Origin: Hyaloperonospora brassicae
Taxonomy: Eukaryota > Oomycota > Peronosporomycetes > Peronosporales > Peronosporaceae
Direction of reading: 5' to 3'
DNA: 64,000 nt
Assembly (NCBI GenBank): GCA_947650285.1
Contig: CANTFL010001446.1
Coordinates: 372,001 to 436,000 of the forward strand
Shown: positions 1 through 9,761 of the stretch, one piece after another
Layout: every line of letters starts with the position of its first letter
Numbering within the stretch: the stretch's first letter is position 1
Notes under the pieces: generated by a model
Databases searched by the model: none
What the model saw: only the letters and a program-made list of their open reading frames with translations
What the model was told of the DNA's origin: nothing
Position numbers and translations under genes: made by a program

Positions 1-1560
1 TATCTCAAGGCTGGAGGATCCTTCACATGCGTCGGATCAGCTCGCAACGAGGCAGTTTCATACTCTGCGTGGCGATACGAGAGGAAGTGTGTCAGAAATC
101 GAGCCTAAACGGCTTTGCTCTCTTCTGTAACGCTGGAAAGATCTATGATATCGCAGCGTAAGCAGATAGCAATTTTGAATCCCCGAAGGGTACGTTTGCA
201 AGTTGTAGACGCAAGGCATGGATGTGACAGCCTGCCACAACAGCGTATCCCTACATCGCCGGAATCGAGTCATCGGTGTCGGTGGGTACGCTACGCCGTT
301 GCTTCACGTATACAACACATCGGACGTCCACATGCAATTAGTCTTGCGAGCGGCAAAATGGACTTCCGAAGCTGAAACGACTGAGCTCGAGCTCAGGCTG
401 ATCGATGTTCTACCCTCATCTCTATACGACCCTTCTGACTCTTCGAAGCGGCTTTCAACACGGCGATCGTCTACACATGCCACCCACGGCTTCCACGTTC
501 TGATGCTAGCATTGTCAGGATCGTTCAGACTATCTGGCTATGGCTCGTTCGGATGGCCAGCCCTTGAGCAGAGTCTTTGCAAATGCGAAAAAAGAGGGAT
601 GAAGCTACTGGAACGTGTACGCCCAGACTAAACGGTGACGCGGTTTGCTGCGATTGCTCGCTCGGATGGGCCACGTTCCGTATCTCCCATTACATACACA
701 ATGAGGTATGCCCAGCGAGGAGTCTCCGATCCGCCTATCCCGAAAATCGGCGGATGGGACGTGCACATTTTGTCAATTGTCATGAATCATTTGTAGTCGC
801 TAATAGCTTCCTCGAGTTACCTCACAGTCTTTGTGACAGGGTATGTACCCACCGACCCGAGACGAACGGTCACGTACAAAACGTGTGGGTCTTTGGCACG
901 TTGGTACCAAGGTAAGGAAGCGCAAACGTGCAAAGAGTTGCAATGACACTGGCATCTCGATGAACGCTGTCAGGCACTGCCGTAGACAGCGAGCGGCTCA
1001 AGGTGAGGGACGGTGGCGCTTAGCTAGAAACTTACGTGGTTCGCTACTCCTAGAATTGACCCCGGTCTCGTTGTACGTGGTTTCGGGGCTACGTATCTTG
1101 TACTGGCACAAAGCCATGTAGACCTCCTCCGTCACTAGTGCGGCTTGCCGGGTTTGACTGTTGGTAGAACGTACGAGAGCTGGCTTGGCGAGAGCCTGGA
1201 AATGACTTGTGGCCAAGGACATGTACCAGAGGCGTTGTCGTTTATCGTCTCTAGTTCCCGACCCCTGGCTCTACCGATGAGTGAGACTACCTATAGGCCC
1301 TCTAAGGGCTTGTTCCGCTATTGCCTGGAAACGCTACCTGCTCGTTTGCAGAGAACCTTACTGCGTCGTCTCATTGCTGTCTGTCCACAGCTGCGATACT
1401 GACTGGACTACGAGCTGCCATTTACTTGGTCAGACCCAAAGAGCACCTACGATTGCCCTTTTCTTAGGCTGAACTCGACTACACCACGCATGCAAGCGTC
1501 GCGCGATCGTTGTGGAGGGATTTCGCCGGCTTCGGTGAGGCGCTGCTGTAGGAGCTTTGC
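1..1560. other. unassigned region, no confident gene
   Basis: Only short open frames (under about 140 codons) are present on both strands. None has a recognisable motif, a convincing splice pattern or a clear start. Composition is close to that of the genic DNA nearby rather than the AT-rich repeats further right. It may be intergenic DNA or the 3' part of the gene broken at 1769. I assign no function. Confidence 0.4.
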
Positions 1561-1768
1561 TTAATCCATCTGTAGCCCATTACGATAGTACGAATTGGCA
1601 TCAGCGAGTCCCTGTTTCGTGAGATAGGAAAAGAGGGTTTCGTTGACAATCGGTACCTGAATAGAGCGAGCTCGAAGGCGCAACTGCTTCTGGTCCAACG
1701 AATGACTCGGTGTTGTCCAAATGATTTGTCCAGCGCGCCCCAACATCAAGCGAACCTTCTGCTCAAAT

Positions 1769-1786
1769 GGGAACAATGTGCTGTAG
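1769..1786. repeat. 18-bp direct repeat, left target-site duplication
   Basis: The sequence GGGAACAATGTGCTGTAG is present here and again at 3492-3509. It brackets the LINE-derived segment exactly, as expected for a target-site duplication made by target-primed reverse transcription. LINE duplications of this length are ordinary. Confidence 0.75.
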
Positions 1787-3491
1787 AGAGAGAACAGATT
1801 GTCTATTTACTGGTTAGTGCAAGATCTCTGGTAGGTTGTTAACCACACTAGCAACGCTGGAGGGTCCAGGCATTGCCTACGGCTGGCAGCCTGGCTATGA
1901 AAGCCGAGCTGCCCTCTCGGTTCTGATATAAATATGTCGTAACATGCAGAAAGTTGGGCGCCACGCACGGCCGTGTCAGCCCTGCAATGGAGACGTTTGA
2001 TGAGCGCCCGCAATTGAAGCTGAATCCTCCCCCAAATCATGGCTTCACTGGCTTGCATCGGGATTTTCGCATTGTGAAAAACTCTGTCCACGCGGTGTTG
2101 CCAGAGCATTGTGATGATGACGGTCCCTGCGACCTCCCAGATCGTCCTCCAGGCCGTGGCGAATTGATCGATGTCGTCTGGGTATCTGACTAACAGCATT
2201 GCCGTGACCTGCGGCGAAATGCGTGGTACTCTACAGTTTGCGCAGTGCTCGAGCCAATCCAGTATATGGTGAGGCTTATGAGGTGTGCTCTCCCAATGAC
2301 TGATGAGCCGTGCCCAGATTGCCTGTGCACGGGTACATTCCCAAAAGAGATGCTCCTGGGTCTCCTTCTGTCCGACACATTCTCGATACGTGCAAGACCC
2401 GTCCGGAGGCCGGTCCTGATACCAAAAGTTTAGCTGACCGGTAGCGTGGCGGTATCGTGTCCATAGCTGATATTCCGTCACCGCGTGTCCGTGACCCCAT
2501 AGATGAGCCGGCGAGACATCGAGAGCTGCGCGTTGCCAACGGTTATGCTGGCTCTTGGTGCCCAGTCTATCAATGACCTGCTTCAGCGGTGTCGCAAGAC
2601 ACCGCTTAGCCGACTTGAAAGCTTGCCGTTTCAGGAACGAGAAGACGTGGTGATTGGGAACCGTTAGCGGAGCGGACCATGGAAAGCGGTGGACCTGTGG
2701 GTTGGAAAAAAAGACGACCCCATTTCGGATGAGCCTGCACTCCGCGAGTTGGGTGATTTCCTGCGTTTTTCCTTGGACCCGCGGCGGTTCCCCGTCGAAA
2801 ACCCATGAAATGCCATTCTGGCATTGAATGAGCTCCCAACGCTGAGGGTGAATAGAATTGTCCGAGCCAGAAGTGCCCCGAACCCTACCCGGCCCGACCG
2901 GCACCCAAGTGATGGCTTGTGTGAAAGGGGGCTGATGCCTTAGCCGGAGTGGGGCCGGGGCCCCCACCGGATTTCCTACATCAAGTGACGGCGACGAGAG
3001 TAAGACGATGATCGCCCATTCTCGAAGTTTGGCATGGGAATGGCGGGGGGCGAGGAGGTCCGGGCAAATGCCGCCGAAGACATATTCCTGGGGTCCTGTC
3101 CGCTGGATATGGAGTTGTTCAAAGGAGATATCGCCGATCCTGTCATACTTGGACCGGGACAACGCCGACGCCTGTGGGGTGAGAACCCAAGGGTTTCCAC
3201 TCCACCGGAAAGTCAGCCAGAAGTCTTCGATCCCCTGGGGCCAAAACTCTACTGACTGAGGCCGACTGGGAAGGGGTTCAGAGAGATGCAGCACCCAGTC
3301 GTTTTCTTCCCACCAGCTCGTCGATGATGATCGAAGGGTCGGTAGATGGTCCTGTACTCGTGCGAGAATCTCATCCGTTTGCGCGGGTGTCGGCGTCAAT
3401 GTGCATCCGAGCTCATAAAGTACATCCAGATACCGCTCTGAAGACGGCGATACAATGTGTCGCACGCTCGGTCGATGCGGACTGATGGCCG
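1787..3491 (-). mobile_element. 5'-truncated LINE insertion
   Basis: A 1.7-kb segment lies between perfect 18-bp direct repeats and carries one long minus-strand ORF that starts within about 26 bp of its right end. The ORF matches only the C-terminal part of a non-LTR retrotransposon ORF2, so the copy lacks the endonuclease and reverse transcriptase. That is the usual result of incomplete first-strand synthesis. The 3' end on the low-coordinate side shows no poly-A (poly-T on the plus strand), only AG-rich sequence. The tail is therefore lost, or this LINE clade lacks one. Confidence 0.7.
1807..3465 (-). CDS. LINE ORF2 C-terminal region with zf-RVT zinc-binding domain
   Basis: A 552-codon frame without stops. 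Around residues 365-390 lies the cysteine/histidine cluster C-x4-C-x8-H-x4-C (including EHLFWEC) typical of the zinc-binding region at the C terminus of LINE reverse transcriptases (zf-RVT). The flanking tryptophan-rich helices and the basic C terminus also fit. No endonuclease motif and no reverse-transcriptase YADD-type motif are present, so the protein cannot mobilise itself. The first in-frame start is GTG at 3463-3465, which is probably not a real start: the frame is simply open into the truncation point. It lies tail-inward between the two 18-bp repeats. A frame this long with no stop suggests recent insertion or a recently active parent. I infer no host function. Confidence 0.7.
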   Translation of the reverse strand: MRHIVSPSSERYLDVLYELGCTLTPTPAQTDEILARVQDHLPTLRSSSTSWWEENDWVLHLSEPLPSRPQSVEFWPQGIEDFWLTFRWSGNPWVLTPQASALSRSKYDRIGDISFEQLHIQRTGPQEYVFGGICPDLLAPRHSHAKLREWAIIVLLSSPSLDVGNPVGAPAPLRLRHQPPFTQAITWVPVGPGRVRGTSGSDNSIHPQRWELIQCQNGISWVFDGEPPRVQGKTQEITQLAECRLIRNGVVFFSNPQVHRFPWSAPLTVPNHHVFSFLKRQAFKSAKRCLATPLKQVIDRLGTKSQHNRWQRAALDVSPAHLWGHGHAVTEYQLWTRYRHATGQLNFWYQDRPPDGSCTYRECVGQKETQEHLFWECTRAQAIWARLISHWESTPHKPHHILDWLEHCANCRVPRISPQVTAMLLVRYPDDIDQFATAWRTIWEVAGTVIITMLWQHRVDRVFHNAKIPMQASEAMIWGRIQLQLRALIKRLHCRADTAVRGAQLSACYDIFISEPRGQLGFHSQAASRRQCLDPPALLVWLTTYQRSCTNQ

Positions 3492-3509
3492 GGGAACAAT
3501 GTGCTGTAG
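3492..3509. repeat. 18-bp direct repeat, right target-site duplication
   Basis: Identical to 1769-1786. It marks the 5' (truncated) end of the minus-strand LINE copy. Confidence 0.75.
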
Positions 3510-3553
3510 GTCACGTGCTTCTGCACAGCCAACCTCGTTCTACCTATGTTCAT

Positions 3554-4335
3554 GTACGTTGCACAGCGGAGCTTGTTCACAAACTAGCACCTCAACACTG
3601 CAGCTACTGGCTTTCGAATCCAGCAGATTCTGACAGTACCAGTACCAGTATCTGTGGTTCAACGTCTGGCGATCAGCCGCGCGGCACCGAATACAGAGCT
3701 TGTACGTCTCGCAAGATGTGTTGAATACAAAAGCCAGCAGCACAAAAAGACCAATGTGCTTGATGCGCGGATTGCAAGCAGGCGCCACTGTTCGCAGTCC
3801 ATGAAGCCAGGTGTACGAGGCCGCAGCTGTTCCGAGCACGTGACTACTGTGCAATGCGCTTTGACGCTTTGACTCGGGTCGATGTACCTCTACCTCCCTG
3901 CCTTACGCTGCACAATACAAACGTTCTTCGATGCTAAGTTTCCTCCGTCTGCCTCTCTGTTGTTTGTGCACCTCAGCGTGCATCACGACTGGTCCCGTAC
4001 TTCGCTTAACTTGTCTTGCAGACTACATTGTCCCATGAATCTCACGATGGTGGCCTTGTGGCTGAACAATGACGGACATGGAGCGGCACGTCCATCGCTT
4101 CGCTCGCAACAAACTGCCTCTGTTCGTGTATTCGCAATCTTGTACCTTTCAGCGAGAGCTGATCGTTCATCGAGAGGTACTGTACTAGCCATCATACCGA
4201 TGCAGTGATGGGACACACACGTGCTGTGACAGCAGATACGTAAATGTAAGCGAGCATGGAAGCAAAAAGCTGAGGCCAGGCCCGCTTTTGTTCATACGAT
4301 GCTGCCATGTTCATTCTCTGACTCGAAGCCAGTAC
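3554..4335. other. unassigned region
   Basis: No confident gene. A minus-strand frame at 3540-3854 has one hydrophobic stretch (IKHIGLFVLLAFVF) and a run of short CAGTAC repeats around 3633-3650, but no valid start or domain. The rest shows nothing recognisable. Confidence 0.35.
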
Positions 4336-4381
4336 GGAGACCTGGTCCAGGAGCTGACGATGATCCAGGGACCAGGTCTCC
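4336..4381. repeat. 13-bp perfect inverted repeat at the duplication edge
   Basis: GGAGACCTGGTCC (4336-4348) and its exact reverse complement GGACCAGGTCTCC (4369-4381) are separated by 20 bp. Homology with the inverted duplicate at 51.6-59.0 kb starts at the right arm (about 4370). The palindrome therefore sits on the breakpoint. Confidence 0.75.
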
Positions 4382-4479
4382 CGGGCTAATAGCTGGCAGC
4401 TACTCGCGTGGCCCGCACGCTGCGGGGCAAGTACTAGCAGACGTTACTTCCCATTCCGCACAGTGTCGAACAGCTACCC

Positions 4480-6105
4480 GAGACAAGCTCCGCCTGCTGT
4501 GTCGTCTTTCCACGGGCTCTGTCATTGTTCTGTGGAGAACTGCCGACTCGTCGCCCACGAGCGGTGTCCGAACTGATGACGCCTTCAAGTTGCTCACTGA
4601 TTGGTATCCTGGGAAGACGAACGCGTCGTCTGTCACACCGAGTCTGCTGATGTCACGCGACTCCGCAGTGGACGGGACCGACCTCACCCACCCAAACGAC
4701 GAGGAGAGAAATGGTTTTTTGATCAGGAAGCCCTATCCAAGGCGCTCATCAACCTGGGAAACGGTTCGGGCGGGTGTTGGACGGAGCGATATCCATCGCA
4801 CTTCCTAAAGGGAATTAATGTCCAAGGAGCGCAGGAGGAGCAATTCGTTGCGGACCTTGTGCGGTGGAACGAGTTCGCCTGCGCGTACGATGGTACGTTT
4901 GATAAGCAACGCGTCAACGAGGCTTCAATCATCGAGCTGCCGAAAAGCTGGTGTCGCTTCTCTTAGCGTTTGGAAAGCGTCCAGACATGAAGTCCCGCGC
5001 TTCTGCTTTGCAAATGGCGCTAAGTGATCTACAAGCGGAAGCAGTGGAGCAGAAGTTCAGCGACTGGCGTGAGTTTGGGTACCGACTTGACGAAACCTAC
5101 GACAAGATGCCCATCGCAGAGGCGGGACGACTTACAGCTGATGACAGCAGGGCGAGACGGTATGTCGTTTATGACAGGATGGTACAGTTGCTTCGTTATG
5201 TTCACGTGCCCAACTCACGGGTGGACCTCTCCGAAATGGGCCATGTGCTCGATGTGTTGGTGGAAAAGAGGGGAGAAAAAGAGGTGACGTTGTTTCTGCA
5301 TTGGCTTCGTAAAGAGGGCCGGTTCGATCCGTACATGGCTACGCAATTACAGGGTGTGTTTATGGTGATGTACCCAGAGACCGTTGAGGAGATTCTCAGT
5401 CAATGGCTAAGGTCGAACGTACATCCGAACGATGTCTACGAAACACTTGTCGAGGTAGCGGCTTTCCATTTGCGCGGAAGAGGTAGCCCTGAATTGCAGC
5501 GGAAGTTCCTCCGGTCCACGCTGACCCAGTGGGCTACGTACATGCACCTGTATGTCGCTGACGGCCGCTTCAAATATGGCAACAACGACATGCGTTCGCT
5601 CTTTGTTCGAAACGGACCTTGGGCGCGGGATGACGGATCAGTAGCACGTTTGACTTTCCTTCGCTCTGTTGACGGTATGGCGGATCGAGTTGACAACTGC
5701 CTCGCAGCGCTAGTTTCGACGCAGCCAGACTCGCTGCAGATGGTGCTCGATGGATGGCAAGAAGCATTCATGCACCCTGGGGAAGTCCACCGTTTGCTAT
5801 TCAACAGGCCAAGAGACAGAGCTACGCCTGACGCCAAAGAGAAGGTGCAAGAGCTTACCTATCGCCTGAAGTTTGTAATGTGGCATCATTATTTTGACGT
5901 GTTGAACGTCAACGACGTCTGTGACGACGGTGACAGGGCTAAGCAGGTAGTGGGAAACACCGGTACAGCAGAGACAACGGATCTTTTCCAATGGCTTCGA
6001 AGCTACTCTGGTATGGAGGACCGCGCGGACAACCTACTCGCAGCGCTAGCCTCGAGATACTTGACCCCTCTACCGATGAAGAAGCGCAGAAAACTGCACA
6101 GGTGA
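4480..6105 (+). pseudogene. degenerate RxLR-dEER/(L)WY-type effector pseudogene, copy A
   Basis: The layout matches oomycete host-translocated effectors. First comes a hydrophobic, signal-peptide-like stretch at about 4488-4540 (frame of 4488), then a DEER motif at 4698-4709 followed by charged residues. After it comes a helical C-terminal part with repeated W/Y/L spacing of the kind seen in WY and LWY modules, including WLRSNVHPNDVYETL, SDWREFGY and LFQWLRSY. The gene is broken. The signal/DEER part, the next block (about 4709-4966) and the 384-codon C-terminal block (about 4935-6105) lie in three different frames. No ATG precedes the hydrophobic segment, and there is no clean RxLR upstream of DEER. 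The first in-frame start of the last block is a GTG at 4951. Such proteins act inside plant cells; this copy should make none. Family assignment is by motif and layout only. Confidence 0.55.
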
Positions 6106-6959
6106 TGTTCGAGTTGCAGGTACAGTTGACATGGCATCCTCAAGACGCCTGTCGTACGATGTCTTGTGCGTTGTAAGCAACAGTTTCAGTGAACAAACAT
6201 GAAAGGAAAGAGAAGTGCGAACCGATTTCTGCTTGGATTGGATGTGTCGACCGGTGTGATACCCGTCAACGTCGTTGGATCCCGTGATTACGGCGATGAA
6301 GACGACGTCAGAGACGACGGACGGATTCCGCTGAAGAGCGGAAGATGAGAGCATGAGCTGGTAATCCGTTCGTTCTGTTGGTCTCGGGGCCGTCAATGGT
6401 ATGTCTTTGTGCTTACTCGTAGCGATGCAGCCACACCTGACTGACTGGTAGGGGTACCACACAGCTATCGTAGAACAAGATGCACTCGTCGCAGTCCGTT
6501 TCGATGCCCCTCGGGGCGTAGAGCAAGCGCAACACGAGCTGCTGATGACAACTGTCGTTCACCTTCGGGTGCGCTGCGAACCTGTGCATGCGCTGTGACA
6601 CACATCACTCCCTTTGCCTCCTCAGCTGTCCCCGCAACGGATCGCACCTCTCGATCGATCGATCGATCGAAACACCCGAAACGGTGTCCCATCGTCGTCT
6701 TCAGACTCCAAAGAGCTCCACCCGACTCGCGTCGTTTCTCCTTCAGCGCCAACGGCCTCACAAGCGGTCGCTCTTGTTTTCAAGTCCTCTGCGCTGCAGT
6801 CCATTCCACTCCTTCGCAAAGTACTGCACCGCCTCAAGTGGGCGGAAGGCGATCGACATCGCTCCCACGCGATTCAGCCAATCAATTCGGAACGAGTCGC
6901 CACCGACGCCAGCGATCGGTCGGTCGGTCGGTCACTGCTGCGGATCGGCTCTCGACCTC
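6106..6959. other. intergenic / 5' flank with simple repeats
   Basis: No gene is supported. It holds a CGAT tetranucleotide run at about 6652-6670 and a CGGT run at 6913-6932, the latter 8 bp shorter in copy B. A minus-strand frame at 6070-6462 is open in both copies but has no start or domain. The last few hundred bases presumably hold the promoter and 5' UTR of the gene at 6960. Confidence 0.4.
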
Positions 6960-7776
6960 ATGTCGCCGTCTGCGCGCGAGTCGGATCCGCTGGTCCTGCG
7001 CAGTGACGCGCCGTCGTCCACGACGTCGACGTCCACTGCGCCGCGACATTACGGCGGCTTCGAGCAGCAGAAACGCGCGTGGGCGGCCACTGCGCAGCGG
7101 TCGCAGCGGCTCCGCGCGATTGCGACACTGCAGCTGCTGTTGGGGCTGTTGGCGTGCGGGAACTACTTGTGGCTGTCGAACGTTCTGATGGCCGTCGTCG
7201 GCGTCGTGGGGTGTCTGGCGGGACGCTCGGAGCGCACGAGTTGGGTCGTTGTGGTGCGTCTCGTGCACGTGTGTGAGAGTGCGTTTGGGACGACAAAGAT
7301 ACGCACCTGTGTGCTCATGTTGTTGTGGTGCAATTGTTATCTGTGGGGCGCTATTGTTGCGTTGTTGCTGTTGCTGTTGTTGTGGCTGCTACTGTGGCTC
7401 TGGTTGGCACTGGCTCTGCTGCAGTACTTGTTGCTGAGCGCGATGGAGTTTGCACGGATTGTGCTGCTGACGCCGCATCTGCACGAGCGCGTTGAAGTGC
7501 CGGGAGTCGCTCTCTCGCGCTACGAGATGTTTCAGGTTGTCGTGCTCGTGCTGGAGGAAGTGGTGTTTGTGGTGCGATCGTGTTGCCTGTTGTTGTTGTT
7601 GTTGTTGTTGTTGTGGGGTGGCAGAGGTACAAGTGGGTCGTCGTCTCGGTGGCTGTTGTCTGACGGGGTGTCTTGTGTTCGGTGTGTGCTGTTTGTATGC
7701 GGTCCTGCAACTGCAGCCAGCAGCGTTCTACGTGTGCATCGTCGCTGCGGCAGCAGGTGCGAATCCCTGGTGTTAA
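6960..7776 (+). CDS. uncharacterised multi-pass membrane protein, copy A (exons partly resolved)
   Basis: The ATG at 6960-6962 opens a GC-rich, oomycete-like coding stretch with an S/T-rich, charged N terminus. Two adjacent hydrophobic segments follow (ATLQLLLGLLACGNYLWL, then NVLMAVVGVVGCLAG). Likely exons are 6960-7253 (98 codons, donor GTGCGT) and 7425-7535 (37 codons, acceptor CTGCAG, donor after TTTCAG). A third begins near 7625, then an unresolved 3' part with hydrophobic segments ends in a stop at 7774-7776. The introns are rich in TTG/CTG and therefore also read as long leucine runs in one frame. The second intron holds the TTG microsatellite that differs by 9 bp between the copies, which supports it being non-coding. 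A small four-transmembrane-type protein is the best guess. I recognise no family and the 3' structure is uncertain. Confidence 0.5.
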
Positions 7777-7970
7777 CACTCGGCGCAGTGCGCTCGTGAG
7801 CTACCTGCGCGAATTGGACGTACGTGTATCAGAAAGAGCGACGCGAGCGCGACGATGGACAGGATGGGGATGACCAAACCGCGTGCTTTTGAACGCATAA
7901 GCTCACAGCTATGAGCTACGGCTTTCTTCACCGCGCCACCCGATACAGGAGTGGCTTTCAGCCGGGACAT
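7773..7970 (-). CDS. small single-pass membrane protein candidate, copy A
   Basis: A 65-codon frame with an ATG at 7968-7970 and a TAA at 7773-7775. A basic, hydrophilic N terminus (VKKAVAHSCELMRSKARG) precedes one clear membrane segment (LVIPILSIVALASLFLIH) and a short polar tail, as in a type II or tail-type membrane protein. It lies just downstream of SLD5 on the same strand. Its stop codon overlaps, within the palindrome GTTAAC, the stop proposed for the convergent gene at 6960-7776. A GTACGT donor directly after the membrane segment suggests the coding sequence may continue through an intron, so the C terminus is uncertain. The frame is also intact in copy B. It may instead be chance ORF over the partner's 3' end. 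Confidence 0.35.
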   Translation of the reverse strand: MSRLKATPVSGGAVKKAVAHSCELMRSKARGLVIPILSIVALASLFLIHVRPIRAGSSRAHCAEC

Positions 7971-8119
7971 CAGTATCCTCAATGTCGAGAGGTATTGGGC
8001 GGTACGATCCGGCCACATCCTTCTCTGGTCTGGCACAGCAGCCAACGTGGTCTTTATATTGCTTCCCACCTCCAGCCCCGCGTGTCGTCCATACTCGTCT
8101 TTTCGTAGCGTGACGTCTC

Positions 8120-9227
8120 CTAAAGCAGCTCAATTGCGCCGGATTCGACATGTGTCTGAACGCTGCGGTAGCGCAGCACGTAGCGATCGGAGGAAGTGAC
8201 CTGGACGAAACTCGCTCCCCTGTCGTCGCACTGCACGCCGCCTGCGTCCTTGCCTTGGCAAAAGACAAAGCCGTCCAAAGCCGGTTGGAGCACTGACACG
8301 TCCATCCGAACGGCCATCAGAGTCATTCGTGTCAGCGATTCAAACGTTTGTGCCACTTTGGAAATGCCCGACACAGTTAGTGTTCGTACCCATGCCTTCA
8401 GCCGAGAGAGATCGAGACTCCTCGTCCATCTTGCTCAGTGCCAAGTCATTCACATGCGACTCATACAGCATCACAAAGCTACACAACACAAAGAGAGAAT
8501 CAAGAAGGCAGCATATCGCAGCGTCAATCGAGTGACGCGCCCCCATACAACGCCGCATGGTCGCAACAGACCGCTGTGCAAAGTCGCGCTCTTGCACTGA
8601 CAGACGTTGCGTCAGTCCGGCGTCGTCCAGAATGAGCAAAGCAAACTTTTCAATCTACCGCATCACGTCCACGATGTATCACAAACGAGCCTTAGCACCA
8701 TACAACATACACATGTGGACAGCTGACCGACCGATCGACTTGGACGACGATCGATCGATCGACAATTGTGGCTGCCCAATACCTTTCGTAGACGCGTGCG
8801 GAGATACGACGAGACCATGTACCGCAGTCGGTCAATCTCCATCTGATAGAGCTTGTTGACCAAGGATTTCTGCTCAGTGAGCGCTTCCCGGTCGGCATTG
8901 ATCGCGTCAATGTATTCCTGTTGATTGCGGATCTGCTCGAGCATCTCGGACACCATCTCGTCGCTGTACTGCAGGATCTCGGGCGCGTGCTACAGACAAC
9001 AACGAGAGCAGCCGACCGACGGCAGACGTCACTATGGCTTCGTTCCGATCACTCTCCGAGCAGCGATTCGTGCCATCGCGCAACAGCGCCGCATCGGTGG
9101 GGTGTGTTCCATCACGAACGCAATTGAGACAGTGACGAACACGTACGAGTTCGTTGACCCACAACGTCCGCATCCGCGCGACGTCTTCGTTCAGGTTCTC
9201 GGCATTCCATTCGACCTGCGACGACAT
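8120..9227 (-). CDS. SLD5: DNA replication complex GINS subunit SLD5, copy A
   Basis: SLD5 (human GINS4) is one of four subunits of the GINS tetramer. With MCM2-7 and Cdc45, GINS forms the nuclear replicative helicase. Five exons: 9147-9227, 8783-8989, 8572-8654, 8390-8478 and 8120-8355, all with GT..AG introns of 157, 128, 92 and 34 bp by my reading, giving about 231 residues against 223 in human. The helical A domain shows APEILQYSDEMVSEMLEQI and MEIDRLRYMVSSYLRTRL, matching the family's conserved IRYVLSSYLRCRL-type core. The small B domain ends in RYRSVQTHVESGAIELL, matching the family's C terminus. I chose the ATG at 9225-9227; an upstream exon cannot be excluded. The 34-bp last intron is unusually short, but without it a stop follows. 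It differs from copy B by two residues in the last exon. Confidence 0.88.
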
Positions 9228-9761
9228 TTGATCGAGTGATGTGCACGAACGAACCCACACTTGCGAGATGGCTACAGTCGAGGGCACCCAGAGGAGAGTC
9301 CTGTTTTTGTGCCACCACCACCACCACCACCTCGCGAGCTAACCAAAAGTGTAGCCATGTCGAGAAAGGCACGACCCGCGGCTGGAGCTGTTCGCGCCAT
9401 GGAAGTGGTGCAGTGTCTTTTTTCATTCGGCTTCGCTTGTTGTCGAGCGCACAAACGTTTGCTGCAGTTGACAGTGAGTCGTCGAGAAAAAAAGGAGACG
9501 AGAAGAAGTGACAACGACAAGAGCGCACTGAGACCTCATGGGAGCCGTCAACTGCTGTGCCCAAACTGCTCCTGACGGTATCAAGAGCTGTTGCCTGCAG
9601 TTGGACCAATGCTCCCTTCGACTAACAAGCATCACGTCGCTCACTTGTGGCTTGCCATTGTGTGTATGCATTCTCGTACGACGTAAACAGTCGATGCGTC
9701 GTGGAAGACAGGCGACCGTGATCGAAAGCTGAGCAGAGGCGAAGCGAGAGAGCTCCTGCCC

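Larger units (their letters stand above)
1561..3553 (-). pseudogene. uncharacterised short ORF split by a LINE insertion
   Basis: On the minus strand an open frame ends with a stop at 1561-1563 and runs up to the left 18-bp repeat (1769-1786). If the insertion 1787-3491 and one copy of the repeat are removed, the frame continues without a break to an ATG at 3551-3553, giving about 89 codons. An in-frame TAG lies a few codons further upstream. The rejoined length is divisible by three, which suggests a coding exon or small gene was hit, but 89 codons can also arise by chance. The product has no recognised domain and is basic. It could be an exon of a larger gene whose other parts lie in 1-1560 or 3554-3854. 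Confidence 0.3.

Noticed and set aside
218..631. 137-codon plus-strand frame near the window start
   Set aside because: No domain, no splice support, and overlapping frames of similar length on both strands.
7351..7779. 142-codon minus-strand Thr/Ala-rich frame
   Set aside because: It reads the complement of the TTG repeat as poly-threonine and lies antisense to better-supported exons.
6588..7799. 403-codon plus-strand frame through the membrane gene with long leucine runs
   Set aside because: The leucine runs fall in TTG/CTG-rich segments best explained as introns, and one run is a microsatellite that differs between the two copies. Only parts of the frame are likely exons.
9112..9609. 165-codon minus-strand frame between SLD5 and its neighbour
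   Set aside because: It overlaps SLD5 exon 1 and intron 1 in another frame; identical behaviour in copy B follows from the duplication.
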